DNA of 64,000 bases from Acidobacteriota bacterium (GCA_028877275.1 JAPPFP010000014.1:186001-250000), one strand, 5' to 3'; shown: positions 33,340 to 41,941, counted from the stretch's first letter. The notes: generated by a model not told the origin, from the letters alone. Program-made: numbers and translations.

Positions 33340-34518
33340 TCAGGCTCCGAGGATCCGCAGCTCCCTCGGCGACGACGTGAGCAGGTCGCAGCCCTCCGCG
33401 GTGACGCGCACGTTGTCCTCGATCCGCACGCCGCCCCAACCTTCGAGATAGAGGCCCGGCTCGATGGTGAACACGGCCCCCTCCTCGACAACGTCGGTGT
33501 TGCCCGCCATGACGGACGGCGGCTCGTGGATCTCCAGACCCAGGCCGTGCCCGGTGCGATGGGTCATGAACTCCTTGAAGCGCGCGGCGCGCAGATTCGC
33601 CTGGCAGTTCTTGTGGACGTAGTCGTAGGTGACGCCGGGACGTGACGCCGCGACTCCGCGGATGTTCGCCTGCAGCACGGCCTCGTAGACCTCCCGCATG
33701 CGGTCCGTCGGCGAGCCGCTGACGACGAACGTGCGGGTGATGTCGCAGTGGTAGCCGTCGAACGACGTGCCGAAGTCGATCAGCAGGAACTCGCCCTCCT
33801 CCATCTGCCGCTCGTCGGGCACCCCGTGGGGCAGCGCGCTCTTCGGGCCGCTGAGAACGATCGGGCCGAAGGAGATGCCGCCCCCGCCGCGGCGCAGCAG
33901 CTCGCTTGAGAGCTTGGCCGCGATCTCGCGCTCGGTGCGTCCCGGCTTGACGTCACGCAGCGTGAACTCGAGCGCCGCCTCGGCGATCTTCGACGCCTGC
34001 TGGATCGCTTTCGCTTCCTCGTCGTTCTTCTTGAGCCGCAGTTCGCTCACGATCGACTCCGCGCTCTCGAGCTTCGCCTTCGGCAGCTCGCGGGACAGGT
34101 GCTGGGCCTCCATGTAGCGCAGGCTGAGGGGTTCGACCGCCACTCGCTTTGCCTTGCCGAGGTTCTTCAACGCGGCGGAGGCGGCTGCCTCCGGGCCGTC
34201 CGCATCGTCCCAGAGATGCACCGACTCGACCGCCGGCGCGACGCCGCGGAAGTTCGCCTCCTCCAGCGCGGGCACGATGGCCACCGGAGCGTCGGCGGTC
34301 GGCACGATGAGCAGGAAGAGCCGCTCGTGGCCATCGAAGCGGTGACCGAGGAGCCACGTCAACGTGGCTCCCGGCGTCAGCACGACAGCATCGGCGCCGG
34401 CCGATGCCGCGGCCTGCCGCAACTGCTCGAGGCGCACGGCATCGCGACTCGAATGCCCCGGTGCGCCCGCGTCCTCGTCCCCTTCCGCCAGCCCTTCCGC
34501 CACCGTGTCGTCGGCCAT
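33340..34518 (-). CDS. M24 family metallopeptidase (Xaa-Pro peptidase-like)
   Basis: A 392-residue cytoplasmic peptidase. The N-terminal creatinase-like domain (about 25-160) is followed by the pita-bread catalytic domain with all five metal ligands in order: LLIDFGTSF (Asp), YHCDITRTFVV (Asp), GHGLGLEIHEPP (His), FTIEPGLYLE (Glu) and GVRIEDNVRVT (Glu). This is the Xaa-Pro aminopeptidase/prolidase arrangement, cleaving peptides with proline at the second position. No signal peptide. The first 25 residues are acidic and outside the fold. The gene is convergent with the TonB receptor (18 nt gap) and divergent from the acyl-CoA dehydrogenase pair. Confidence 0.94.
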   Translation of the reverse strand: MADDTVAEGLAEGDEDAGAPGHSSRDAVRLEQLRQAAASAGADAVVLTPGATLTWLLGHRFDGHERLFLLIVPTADAPVAIVPALEEANFRGVAPAVESVHLWDDADGPEAAASAALKNLGKAKRVAVEPLSLRYMEAQHLSRELPKAKLESAESIVSELRLKKNDEEAKAIQQASKIAEAALEFTLRDVKPGRTEREIAAKLSSELLRRGGGGISFGPIVLSGPKSALPHGVPDERQMEEGEFLLIDFGTSFDGYHCDITRTFVVSGSPTDRMREVYEAVLQANIRGVAASRPGVTYDYVHKNCQANLRAARFKEFMTHRTGHGLGLEIHEPPSVMAGNTDVVEEGAVFTIEPGLYLEGWGGVRIEDNVRVTAEGCDLLTSSPRELRILGA

Positions 34519-34636
34519 CTTGTCGTCGCCACCCTTCCCGAGGTTGTCCTTCGACGGAGTGTCGAACTCGACAGCTTACTCCGAACGCCCGAGCGTGCTG
34601 ACGAGGCCATCCCCGCGCGATAAAGTCGCACCCATC

Positions 34637-35830
34637 ATGGATACATCGATCGGCTCCGAATACGACTCCCTTCGCGAGGAGGTCCGCTCCTTCTTCGCCG
34701 CCAACCAGGATGCCGCCGTCCCTGCCGGCCCGGGCTTCGGCGGAGACGCCTCGGAGGTGCGCAGGCGCGTCGTCAAGTGGCAGCAACGGCTCGTGGACGC
34801 GGGCTACGCCGGCCGCGAGATCCCGCAGCGCTACGGCGGCGCCGGCCTCGAGCCCGACCCCCTCGCGAGCCTGGTGATCGAAGAGGAGTTCCAGAGCGCC
34901 GGGGTTTCCCTCGGTATGGAGAACCAGGGCATCAGCATGTTCGTCCCGACCCTGCTGCACTTCGGCCGCGAAGACCAGAAGCAGGAGCTGATCCGCCCCA
35001 CGATCCGCGGCGAGCTGATCTGGTGCCAGGGGTACAGCGAACCGGGATCCGGCTCCGACCTCGCGTCGCTGCGGACCTCCGCGGTGCTCGATGGCGACGA
35101 GTACGTGATCAACGGCCAGAAGATCTGGACCAGCGGCGCTCGCGAGGCCGACATGATGTTCGCCCTGATCCGCACCGAAGCGGACGCCGGCAAGCACGGC
35201 GGCATCAGCTACATGGTGCTCTCGATGGACACGCCCGGCCTTGACGTCCGGCCGCTGATGACGATGACCGGCGACGCATCCTTCAACGAGGTCTTCTTCA
35301 CCGACGTGCGCGTGCCCGCGACCAACGTAATCGGGCGCCCCGGCCAGGGCTGGGAGGTCGGCACGTACACGCTGCGCTTCGAGCGCAACATGCTCGGCCG
35401 ATCGAACGCCACCGAGAGCTACGTCGCCGGCTGCGTGGAGATCCTGCGCGAGACCGGCCTGATCGACTCGCCCGTCTACCGGGACCGGCTGCTCAGGCTC
35501 GAGGGCAGGGTGCAGGCCATGAAGTACCACCAGTTGCGCCTGCTCACCGACCGGCTGAAGAAGAGGGACTCGGGCGCGGGCGGCCTGATCGTCAAGCTGA
35601 ACAACTGCCAGTTGAACTACGACGTCTGCGCCCTCGCGATCGACGCGATGGCCGAGCGAGGCGTGCTGAAGCGCGGCTCGAAGCACGTGCGGGACTACGG
35701 CAACTGGCAGCGCAACTACATGTACGCCCTCGGCCTGATCATCGGCGGCGGCACCGCCCAGATCCAGAAGAACATCATCGGCGAGCGGGGCCTCGGTCTG
35801 CCGCGGGAGCCGAAGCCGGCCGCGGCCTGA
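34637..35830 (+). CDS. Acyl-CoA dehydrogenase (large chain of a pair)
   Basis: A 397-residue flavoprotein that introduces a double bond into acyl-CoA. The ATG at 34637 follows the natural family N-terminus; open frame upstream lies in the divergent promoter region. Motifs: QGYSEPGSGSDLASLRT and VINGQKIWTSGAREADMMF (FAD-binding strands), FTDVRVPATNVIG, and the C-terminal GGGTAQIQKNIIGERGLGLPREP. A second, shorter acyl-CoA dehydrogenase follows after 28 nt. Such pairs often make heterotetramers, as in the FadE28-FadE29 type of sterol side-chain degradation, so this gene may act only with its partner. Substrate chain or ring type cannot be told. Confidence 0.93.
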   Translation: MDTSIGSEYDSLREEVRSFFAANQDAAVPAGPGFGGDASEVRRRVVKWQQRLVDAGYAGREIPQRYGGAGLEPDPLASLVIEEEFQSAGVSLGMENQGISMFVPTLLHFGREDQKQELIRPTIRGELIWCQGYSEPGSGSDLASLRTSAVLDGDEYVINGQKIWTSGAREADMMFALIRTEADAGKHGGISYMVLSMDTPGLDVRPLMTMTGDASFNEVFFTDVRVPATNVIGRPGQGWEVGTYTLRFERNMLGRSNATESYVAGCVEILRETGLIDSPVYRDRLLRLEGRVQAMKYHQLRLLTDRLKKRDSGAGGLIVKLNNCQLNYDVCALAIDAMAERGVLKRGSKHVRDYGNWQRNYMYALGLIIGGGTAQIQKNIIGERGLGLPREPKPAAA

Positions 35831-35858
35831 CCGTCGGGGCCACAAGGAGTCCTCGAAC

Positions 35859-36911
35859 ATGGACTTTGGACTGACGCAGCCGCAGGAGCTGCTCCGAGAC
35901 TCGATCGCCCGCTTTCTCGCCCAGGACGTGGGCATCGAACGCGTCCGCCGCGTGATGGATTCCGAATCCGGCCGCGACGAGGCGATCCACGGCCAACTCG
36001 GCGACCAGGGGATCACGGGCCTCCTGATCGACATGGACCTGGGCGGTTCGGAACTCGGGATGCAGGAGGCGGCGATCGCCGCACAGGAGATAGGGCGCGC
36101 CGCGGCGCCGGTGAACTTCCATTCGTCCTACGTGCTGGCGCCGCTGCTGATCGCCGGCGGCGACGGCGGCGAACGCCGGAACGACCTGCTCGAAGGAATC
36201 GCCGAAGGGAGGACCCTGGTCACGCCGATCCTCGACGCGCCGATCGAGAACGGCCGGATCGACGGTTCGGTGCTCTACCTGCCCGACGCCGCGTGGGCGG
36301 ACGCCTTCCTGCTCGAAGACGGCGGCAGTCTGCACCTGCTCGACGCGACCACGCCGGGCATCGAGGTGGAGGCCCTCCAGACCGTCGACGACACCCGCCG
36401 GGTCGCCGAAGTCACGTTCTCCAGCGTCGACCTGGGAGCAGCCGAGAGCCTCGGCGGCAACGCCGACAGCACCCGGCGAGCCCTCTACGCGGCCCAGATC
36501 GCCCTCGCCGCCGATGCCCTCGGCGCCGCCCAGAAGGGGCTGCACATCGCGGTCGAGTACGCCAAGGAGCGCAAGCAGTTCGACCGCATCATCGGCTCCT
36601 TCCAGGCCGTCAAGCACATTTGCGCCGAGGTCCTGGCCGAGGTCGAGCCGGTCCAGTCCCTGCTCTGGCACACCGCCGACGTCTGGGACGAGGGATCGGA
36701 CGAGATCGAGAACTTCGCCCCCCTGCTCAAGGCCCACGCCACCGACGTCGCCAACCAGGCCGTCACGATGACTACCCAGGTCTTCGGCGGCATCGGCTTC
36801 ACCCACGAGTGCGACATGCACATCTTCTACAAGCGGGCCGGCTACGACCGGCAGATGCTGGGGAATCCGACGGCTCTTCGGGAGCAGGTGGCGGCGGTGA
36901 TGTACGGCTGA
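35859..36911 (+). CDS. Acyl-CoA dehydrogenase (short chain of a pair)
   Basis: A 350-residue acyl-CoA dehydrogenase homologue, about 50 residues shorter than usual. N-terminal helices (LTQPQELLRDSIARFLAQ) are clear, the middle beta domain is abbreviated, and the C-terminal part has QIALAADALGAAQKGLHIAVEYAKERKQFDRIIGSFQAVKH and QVFGGIGFTHECDMHIFYKRA. The shortened middle domain and FGGIGFT motif match the smaller subunits of two-gene dehydrogenases. AAGGAG stands before the ATG. The operon with the 397-residue chain supports an obligate complex. Which chain carries the catalytic Glu needs a structural alignment. Confidence 0.92.
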   Translation: MDFGLTQPQELLRDSIARFLAQDVGIERVRRVMDSESGRDEAIHGQLGDQGITGLLIDMDLGGSELGMQEAAIAAQEIGRAAAPVNFHSSYVLAPLLIAGGDGGERRNDLLEGIAEGRTLVTPILDAPIENGRIDGSVLYLPDAAWADAFLLEDGGSLHLLDATTPGIEVEALQTVDDTRRVAEVTFSSVDLGAAESLGGNADSTRRALYAAQIALAADALGAAQKGLHIAVEYAKERKQFDRIIGSFQAVKHICAEVLAEVEPVQSLLWHTADVWDEGSDEIENFAPLLKAHATDVANQAVTMTTQVFGGIGFTHECDMHIFYKRAGYDRQMLGNPTALREQVAAVMYG

Positions 36912-36921
36912 GGGGGTCGCC

Positions 36922-37752
36922 CTACTCCGCCGCGCCGAACAGCCGCACCATGCTCACCGTCACGCCGATCCCCTCCGCCTCCACAGCCGAGGGCACGGTG
37001 ACCCGGACGTCCGGGAAGTCGGCGACCCAGGACTCGTCGCCGTACTCGCTGTAGGTCGCCTCGAAGCGCAACGCGATCCTGCGGGCGTACTCGCCGCTGC
37101 CGAACCGCTTCTCCAGGCCGAGGCCCCAGGTCGTGGCGACGGGATCCACATCGCGGCCGTCGGCCCCCGAGACGAACCCGGACGCCGAACACGGCTCAGC
37201 GGTCAGGCAGCCTTCGAAGGTCGTGCTGAAGCGCGACTTGAAGAGCCGAACGCCGCCGAGCAGGTAGAGGCTCATGTCCCGGGACTGGAGCGATTCCGGC
37301 AGGAAACCGAGCCGCAAGGTCAGGCCGTAGCTGCGCTTCTTGTCGAGCGACCACGCATCCGGCCAGCTCTCGCCCAGTTGCTTGCGGTCGGGCGACGTGC
37401 CGACGCCGGCAAGCCGGCCGTCCGGCTCACCGCTGTGAAACATGACGTCGAGTTCCGTACTGAGGTACGCGCCGCCGGCGCCGGGGGCCGTGCGGTAGCC
37501 GACGACGAAGCCGGCCGCGAGATCCACCGTGTCGGCGGAGTCCCGGTCGTGGAAGACCATGCCGCGCCGCGGCTCGGGCACCAGGGTGTCCGGATCCGTG
37601 TTGTCGACGCTCTTCGAGAAGGTGGCGTCGAACTGCTCCACCGACGCGGTGTAGCCGGCGTAGAAGCCGCGGTCCTGGGCGAGAGACGCTCCGGCCAGGA
37701 TCAGCAGCGACGGGACGCCGAGGCCCGCGGCTCTGAACTTGCGCGTTCTCAT
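36922..37752 (-). CDS. Predicted outer-membrane beta-barrel protein
   Basis: A 276-residue protein with a Sec signal peptide (FRAAGLGVPSLLILAGASLAQ). The mature part alternates hydrophobic and polar residues in short strands (RGFYAGYTASVEQF, VDLAAGFVVGYRTA, AYLSTELDVMFH, SYGLTLRLGFLP, SLYLLGGVRLFKSRF, TTWGLGLEKRF, ALRFEATYSEYG, IGVTVSMVRLFG), as in small 8-strand barrels such as OmpW/OmpA-type domains. Two Cys in CLTAEPC could form a loop disulfide. No named family is assigned. It is the last gene of a likely four-gene minus-strand unit with the serine hydrolase, sialidase and PQQ-like genes; the gap upstream is 10 nt. Confidence 0.78.
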   Translation of the reverse strand: MRTRKFRAAGLGVPSLLILAGASLAQDRGFYAGYTASVEQFDATFSKSVDNTDPDTLVPEPRRGMVFHDRDSADTVDLAAGFVVGYRTAPGAGGAYLSTELDVMFHSGEPDGRLAGVGTSPDRKQLGESWPDAWSLDKKRSYGLTLRLGFLPESLQSRDMSLYLLGGVRLFKSRFSTTFEGCLTAEPCSASGFVSGADGRDVDPVATTWGLGLEKRFGSGEYARRIALRFEATYSEYGDESWVADFPDVRVTVPSAVEAEGIGVTVSMVRLFGAAE

Positions 37753-37762
37753 CTTCTCGCGC

Positions 37763-39106
37763 CTAGTCCACGATCGCCTGGTAGGTCAGCACTTCCATCG
37801 TCGGACGCAGCGGATAGGTGCCCGTGGGCAGCAACTGGGTCAGCACCATGGCGACGAGATCCTCCTCGGTATCGACGAGGAAGTCGGTCGAGGCGGCGCC
37901 GCCCCAGCCGTAGGTGCCGGGCGAGGCCGGCAGTCCCGTGAGCCCGGTGTCGGTGATCGAGTAACCGCCCAGGCCGTAGCCCATGCCCTCGCTCATCCCC
38001 ATGTCGAGGTTGAGGCTCGACATCGGCGACGGCCCGTAGGCCGATCCCAGGTGGTTGTCCATCATCAGGGCCACGGTCTGTGTCCCGAGGATCCGCACGC
38101 CGTCGAGCTCGCCGCCGTTCGCCAGCATCTGGGCGAAGCGCAGGTAGTCGCCGGCGGTCGCGACCAGGCCGGAACCGCCCATCTCGACCTTCGGCGGCTT
38201 GCGGTAGGCGCTGGCCTCAGGATCGTCGAACACGACGATCCCGCCCTCAGGCGTCGGCGCGTAGTTCACAGCGAGGCGATCGAGCTTCTCGTCCGGGACG
38301 TAGAAGTCCGTGTCGACCATGCCCAGGGGGTCGAAGATGCGCTCCTTCAGGAAGTCCCGGAAGCTCTGCCCGGAAACGACCTCGACCACCCGGCCCGCGA
38401 CCTCGAGGCCGACGCTGTAGTTCCAGGCGGTGCCGGGATGAGCCAGGAGGGGCTGCTTCGCCAGTTCCCGTACGTAGTGCGCGAGATCGTCGTGGGGCAC
38501 GGCGTCCGCCGAGCCCTCGAGTCCCCCGGCCGCGTAGCTGGCGGCCACCGGACTGGGGATGAAGGTGTAGGTCAACCCGGAGGTGTGGGTCATCAGGTCG
38601 CGCACGACGATCGGCCGACGCGGCGGTTCCGTCTCCATATCGTCACCATCGCCGGAGACGTAGACCTCCGTGTCGGCGAACTCGGGAAGAATCCCCGCCA
38701 GCGGGGTCGACAGCAGGAAGTGGCCCTCCTCCCAGAGCATCATCAGCGCCGCCGAAGCGATCGGCTTGGTCATCGAGTACATGCGGAAGATCGTGTCCTC
38801 GGCCATCGGCTCGCCGGCCTCGACGTCCTGGTAGCCGCTGGCCTCGAAGTGCACGACCTTGCCGCCGCGGGCGACGGCGGTGACTACGCCGGACAGCTTG
38901 CCGTCCGTCACATAGCTCTCGAACGCCGGCCGAATCCGGTCGAGCCGTTCGCTCGACATGCCGGCGCTCTCGGGCGTGGCGCGCGGCAGGCCGGCGAACG
39001 TGCCGGCGCTGCTCGGGCTGTCCGTGCCCTGGGGCGCACAGCCCGCGAGCAGGCCGGCGGCCAGTAGGGACGCGAGAACGACGGTGAAGGTCTTTCGTTG
39101 GTGCAT
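37763..39106 (-). CDS. Serine hydrolase lipoprotein, class C beta-lactamase fold
   Basis: A 447-residue lipoprotein (lipobox LLAGC, Cys23) of the beta-lactamase/esterase EstB-like family. The S-x-x-K nucleophile is in RMYSMTKPIASA with Ser111 and Lys114. The tyrosine motif reads WNYSVG (Y-x-V rather than Y-x-N), and the third motif lies in YGWGGAASTDF. Change of the Asn in the second motif favours an esterase or D-aminopeptidase rather than a beta-lactamase. GAGGA precedes the ATG. It sits 14 nt after the sialidase-like gene and 10 nt before the barrel gene, within the proposed cell-surface operon. Substrate unknown. Confidence 0.9.
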   Translation of the reverse strand: MHQRKTFTVVLASLLAAGLLAGCAPQGTDSPSSAGTFAGLPRATPESAGMSSERLDRIRPAFESYVTDGKLSGVVTAVARGGKVVHFEASGYQDVEAGEPMAEDTIFRMYSMTKPIASAALMMLWEEGHFLLSTPLAGILPEFADTEVYVSGDGDDMETEPPRRPIVVRDLMTHTSGLTYTFIPSPVAASYAAGGLEGSADAVPHDDLAHYVRELAKQPLLAHPGTAWNYSVGLEVAGRVVEVVSGQSFRDFLKERIFDPLGMVDTDFYVPDEKLDRLAVNYAPTPEGGIVVFDDPEASAYRKPPKVEMGGSGLVATAGDYLRFAQMLANGGELDGVRILGTQTVALMMDNHLGSAYGPSPMSSLNLDMGMSEGMGYGLGGYSITDTGLTGLPASPGTYGWGGAASTDFLVDTEEDLVAMVLTQLLPTGTYPLRPTMEVLTYQAIVD

Positions 39107-39120
39107 GTCGGATTCCTCTC

Positions 39121-40404
39121 TCAGTCGCCGCTGAGCAGCCAGGTCTCATCGAAGCTCACGTGCTTGATGCTCTTGCCCTGGCCGCCGTCGTCGAGCGCGC
39201 CGGCGACGTGGTAGCTGTAGGTCACGTGGATGCGGCCGTCCCGAGCCTGGATGACGGACGGATAGTGGTAGCGGCCGACGCCCTTCTCCTCGCGCTCGAT
39301 GTAGCGCCGCGGTCTGAAGGTCCTGCCCTCGTCCTCGGAGACGGACACCGCGAGCCGGTAGCGGCCGTCAGGGATGTCGTTGTGGACCACGATCCACCGG
39401 CCGCTCTCGAGCTTCAGCACCTCGAGCCCGGCGCCGGTCTCGACCAGGTCGGCATGGTCGCGGGCGATCGTCCAGGTGGCGCCCAGATCGGACGACTCGG
39501 CGACATGGGCCCGCTTCGGCGGCGGGCCGTTGTCGCGCATGAAGGCGAGCAGGGTGCCGTCGTCACGCAGCGCGAACGTGGGCTGGATGCTGCCGCCGCC
39601 GATGATCGGCTCGCTCATCGTCCAGGTGTAGCCCCCGTCGTCGCTGTAGGTGGCGGAAGCGAAGCTGAAGCCGTCCGAGTAGAGCCCCAGGAGCAACCGC
39701 TGGCCGCCCTCGGGCAGCGGCAGGACAACCGGATGGGCCCGGGTGAACCAGCCGATCCGACGGGTCAGCTTGTCGGCTGCCTGCTCCAGATTGCGCGCCG
39801 CCCACTGCCGGGCCGACTCGGGCGCCGACGGATCCGTGGCGCCGGTGAAGCCCAGGCTCCGGAAGTACTCGTCCGTCTTCTCCGCCACCAGGTCGTGGAA
39901 GCCCTCGCCCGGCTTCATGTGGAGCACGTCCTGCCACTGCCAGACCGGCGGCCCAGGACCGTCGAAGTCGGTCGAGACCTTGACCTTCATCAGGGCGCTC
40001 TCCCAGAGATTCGCCTGGATCGTGGGCCAGAACAGCCACAGCCGGTGGCCGCCCGCGCTGACCGGCTCTAGCAGCAGGGTGCAGTTCGTGTCGGGAAAGC
40101 CCGGCGTGTCCGCGAGCAGGAACGGCTCGCTCCACGCCTCAGCGCCGGGCCGCAGGCGGGCACCCAGGATCCGCACATCGTCCGACCTCCGCTCGCCCGA
40201 TCCATGGAACCAGGCCACGAGCAGGTCGCCGTTCGGGAGTTCGACGACGGAAGAACCGTGGTTGTGCCAGTGCTCGAGCGGAAAGATGAGCTCGCCCTCC
40301 GGGCCCTGGCCGGCGGCCGGCAGCGCCGCGAGCGCGAGCAGCAGGGCCGCGAGGGCGGTCCGGCTGGCGATCCGCGCAGATCTACTCGGCGGCCAAAGAG
40401 ACAC
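39121..40404 (-). CDS. Sialidase-like (BNR repeat) exported protein
   Basis: A 427-residue exported protein with a six-bladed sialidase-type propeller: repeats include SVVELPNGDLLVAWFHGS, YSDDGGYTWTMSEPI (Asp-box S-x-D-x-G-x-T-W) and SSDLGATWTIARDH, with VSVSEDEGRTFRP as a further Asp-box. The GTG start at 40404 is fixed by GAGGAG seven bases upstream and a signal peptide (ASRTALAALLLALAALPAAGQ). It overlaps the end of the PQQ-like gene by 23 nt. Exo-alpha-sialidase is one option, but many bacterial BNR proteins of this type are putative glycoside hydrolases of other specificity. Located upstream of the serine hydrolase gene on the same strand. Confidence 0.85.
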   Translation of the reverse strand: MSLWPPSRSARIASRTALAALLLALAALPAAGQGPEGELIFPLEHWHNHGSSVVELPNGDLLVAWFHGSGERRSDDVRILGARLRPGAEAWSEPFLLADTPGFPDTNCTLLLEPVSAGGHRLWLFWPTIQANLWESALMKVKVSTDFDGPGPPVWQWQDVLHMKPGEGFHDLVAEKTDEYFRSLGFTGATDPSAPESARQWAARNLEQAADKLTRRIGWFTRAHPVVLPLPEGGQRLLLGLYSDGFSFASATYSDDGGYTWTMSEPIIGGGSIQPTFALRDDGTLLAFMRDNGPPPKRAHVAESSDLGATWTIARDHADLVETGAGLEVLKLESGRWIVVHNDIPDGRYRLAVSVSEDEGRTFRPRRYIEREEKGVGRYHYPSVIQARDGRIHVTYSYHVAGALDDGGQGKSIKHVSFDETWLLSGD

Positions 40405-41728
40405 GGATGATCTCCTCGTCGTTCCTCGCAATGACATGGCGGTTGGCATAGGCCGGGTGCGTCCAATTGACCATCGCGTCAAAGAGCCTGCGCGGTCCGA
40501 AACCCGACCGTGTCGTCGGTTCGATCAGCCTCGCGCGATCGATCTCCTCGTAACCGTCACGTGAGAACCGGGCGATGATCAGGTCGCCGAGATCGTTGTT
40601 GACGAACCAGCGATCGCCGTGCCTGACCATGAAGGCCGCGCCCCAGCGGCCCTGGCGAGTCATCTCGTCGCTCTCCCAGAGCCGCGAGCCATCGGCGGTG
40701 TTGAGACCTCGGAGCTGGCCGTAGCTGCAGACGCCGTAGATCGTGTCGCCCTCGAGGATCGGCGTCGTGATCAGGGAGTGGAGTCCCTGCGTCTCCTCCG
40801 GCATCTCGCTCCGGCTCTGTCCGCGCCACAGTTCCCGTACCTCGGGCTTCTCGGAGTCGAACTCGAGCAGCAGCGAACCCCGGTAGAACTGGCTGAAGAG
40901 AAGCCGGTCGCCGTCGATCACCGGGGTGGTCACCGTCATCCCCGAGGCGACTTCCCAGGGAACGCTCCAGTACACCTCACCGGTTGCCGGATTCAGCGAG
41001 TTGACCGCCTGCGGCTCCCAGACGATGAGCTGTTCGACACCGCCGCGCTCGAAGATCATCGGCTGCCCGTAGCCCATCTCCCAGTTCGAGGACAGCGACC
41101 GCCAGACCTCTTCACCCGTGTGCTTGTTGAAGGCCATCACCTTGCCGTCCGGTTCGGCGCCCACGATCTGGATCAACAGGTCGCCGTGGACGAGCGGCGA
41201 GCTCGTGAAGCCCCAGATCGTGATGCTGGCGTTGCCCTGCTCCACGGAGTCGTAGCTCCAGATCACCTCGCCCGTCCCGGCTTCGAGCGCCATGAGATGG
41301 CCGACTGCCCCCATCACATAGAGCGTGTCGCCGTCGACGGTTGGCGTCGAACGAGGACCGATCGCGTAGCTCTGCTGCAACGCCGAGTAGTTCACGTCCC
41401 ACTCGTGACTCCAGAGCTCCTCGCCGGTCTCCTCGTCGAGCGCCAGGACGCGTTCCTTGCCCATGATGGCCCGTGTTCCCTCGATCCGCTGCCAGTCGGT
41501 CACGAACACGCGGCCGTCCGCGACCACCGGCCCCGAGTAGCCGCCGCGGATGGGGACCCGCCAGACCACCTCGAGGCCCTCCTCGGGGAACCGCTCCAGA
41601 ATGCCGTCCTCCTGCCACACGCCGGAGCGGTCGGCGCCCCGCCACTGCGGCCAGTCGTCGGCCACCGCCGGCACGGTCAACGTCAACCCCAGCACGATGC
41701 CAAGGGTGCGAATCACTGAGGCTTGCAC
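40382..41728 (-). CDS. Exported PQQ-like beta-propeller repeat protein
   Basis: A 448-residue exported protein with a signal peptide (LGIVLGLTLTVPAVA) and an eight-bladed propeller of PQQ-like repeats: DWPQWRGADRSGVWQ at the start, then repeated blocks of the form L-D-x-x-T-G-E-x-x-W (ALDEETGEELWSHEWD, ALEAGTGEVIWSYD, AFNKHTGEEVWRSL, SLNPATGEVYWSV, GLNTADGSRLWESD). No PQQ-binding Cys pair or metal site of a true quinoprotein dehydrogenase is visible, so it is probably a binding scaffold. GTG start with AGGAGGT 8 nt upstream. First gene of the four-gene minus-strand unit. Confidence 0.9.
   Translation of the reverse strand: MQASVIRTLGIVLGLTLTVPAVADDWPQWRGADRSGVWQEDGILERFPEEGLEVVWRVPIRGGYSGPVVADGRVFVTDWQRIEGTRAIMGKERVLALDEETGEELWSHEWDVNYSALQQSYAIGPRSTPTVDGDTLYVMGAVGHLMALEAGTGEVIWSYDSVEQGNASITIWGFTSSPLVHGDLLIQIVGAEPDGKVMAFNKHTGEEVWRSLSSNWEMGYGQPMIFERGGVEQLIVWEPQAVNSLNPATGEVYWSVPWEVASGMTVTTPVIDGDRLLFSQFYRGSLLLEFDSEKPEVRELWRGQSRSEMPEETQGLHSLITTPILEGDTIYGVCSYGQLRGLNTADGSRLWESDEMTRQGRWGAAFMVRHGDRWFVNNDLGDLIIARFSRDGYEEIDRARLIEPTTRSGFGPRRLFDAMVNWTHPAYANRHVIARNDEEIIRVSLAAE
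40412..40417 (-). promoter_or_regulatory. Ribosome binding site fixing the sialidase-like GTG start
   Basis: GAGGAG on the minus strand lies seven bases before GTG 40404 and inside the 3' end of the upstream PQQ-like gene. It decides between this start and an ATG 33 nt further upstream that has no comparable site. Confidence 0.6.
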
Positions 41729-41792
41729 GGAAGGGGACCTCCTGCTCCGGAATGAAGGAGCAACGGTAACAGCAGGTGAAGCTGCTCGCCTT

Positions 41793-41909
41793 GCATGGAA
41801 CTGGCCGCGTACAAGGAAACGCCGGCCTGACGGCCGGCGTGTTTACCCGGCCGCCTCCGGCGGCAGCGGGTCAGAAGACCCGCGCACCCAGTCGCGGCCA
41901 GTTCCATGC
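41793..41909. repeat. Palindromic three-hairpin repeat, copy A
   Basis: Outer 17-bp perfect inverted repeat (41793-41809 with 41893-41909) enclosing three hairpins in a row: GCCGGCC-TGAC-GGCCGGC (41821-41838), GCCGCC-TCC-GGCGGC (41850-41864) and GCGGGTC-AGAA-GACCCGC (41866-41883). The core 41797-41889 matches copy B at 62069-62155 in reverse orientation: same hairpin order, near-identical stems, different loops. No coding potential. It occupies most of the gap between the PQQ-like gene and glnA. Upstream (41730-41790) two weaker hairpins (GCTCC/GGAGC and AGCAG/CTGCT) are also seen. Confidence 0.75.
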
Positions 41910-41910
41910 G

Positions 41911-41940
41911 AGTCAGCGCTGCGCACGCGCAGCGCTGACT
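41911..41940. terminator. 30-nt perfect hairpin directly after glnA
   Basis: A 14-bp perfect inverted repeat (AGTCAGCGCTGCGC and its complement) around a 2-nt centre, one base beyond the glnA stop on the minus strand. It can only open to a short loop and is very stable. There is no T-run, so it may be a 3' stabiliser, a factor-dependent terminator, or part of the neighbouring repeat. Confidence 0.6.
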
Positions 41941-41941
41941 C

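Noticed and set aside
30294..33380. 1028-residue frame parallel to the second TonB receptor
   Set aside because: Arg/Pro/Ala-rich composition without motifs; it is the shifted frame of the receptor gene in GC-rich sequence.
33953..36034. 693-residue antisense frame over the M24 and acyl-CoA dehydrogenase genes
   Set aside because: Crosses two well-supported genes and a promoter region and shows no family motif.
37763..39106. Beta-lactamase resistance gene
   Set aside because: S-x-x-K is present but the second motif is Y-S-V, not Y-x-N, and context is an exported hydrolase operon; esterase-like function is more likely.
41911..41940. Classical rho-independent terminator call for the glnA hairpin
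   Set aside because: No T-run follows on the transcribed strand, so it is listed as a probable 3' hairpin only.
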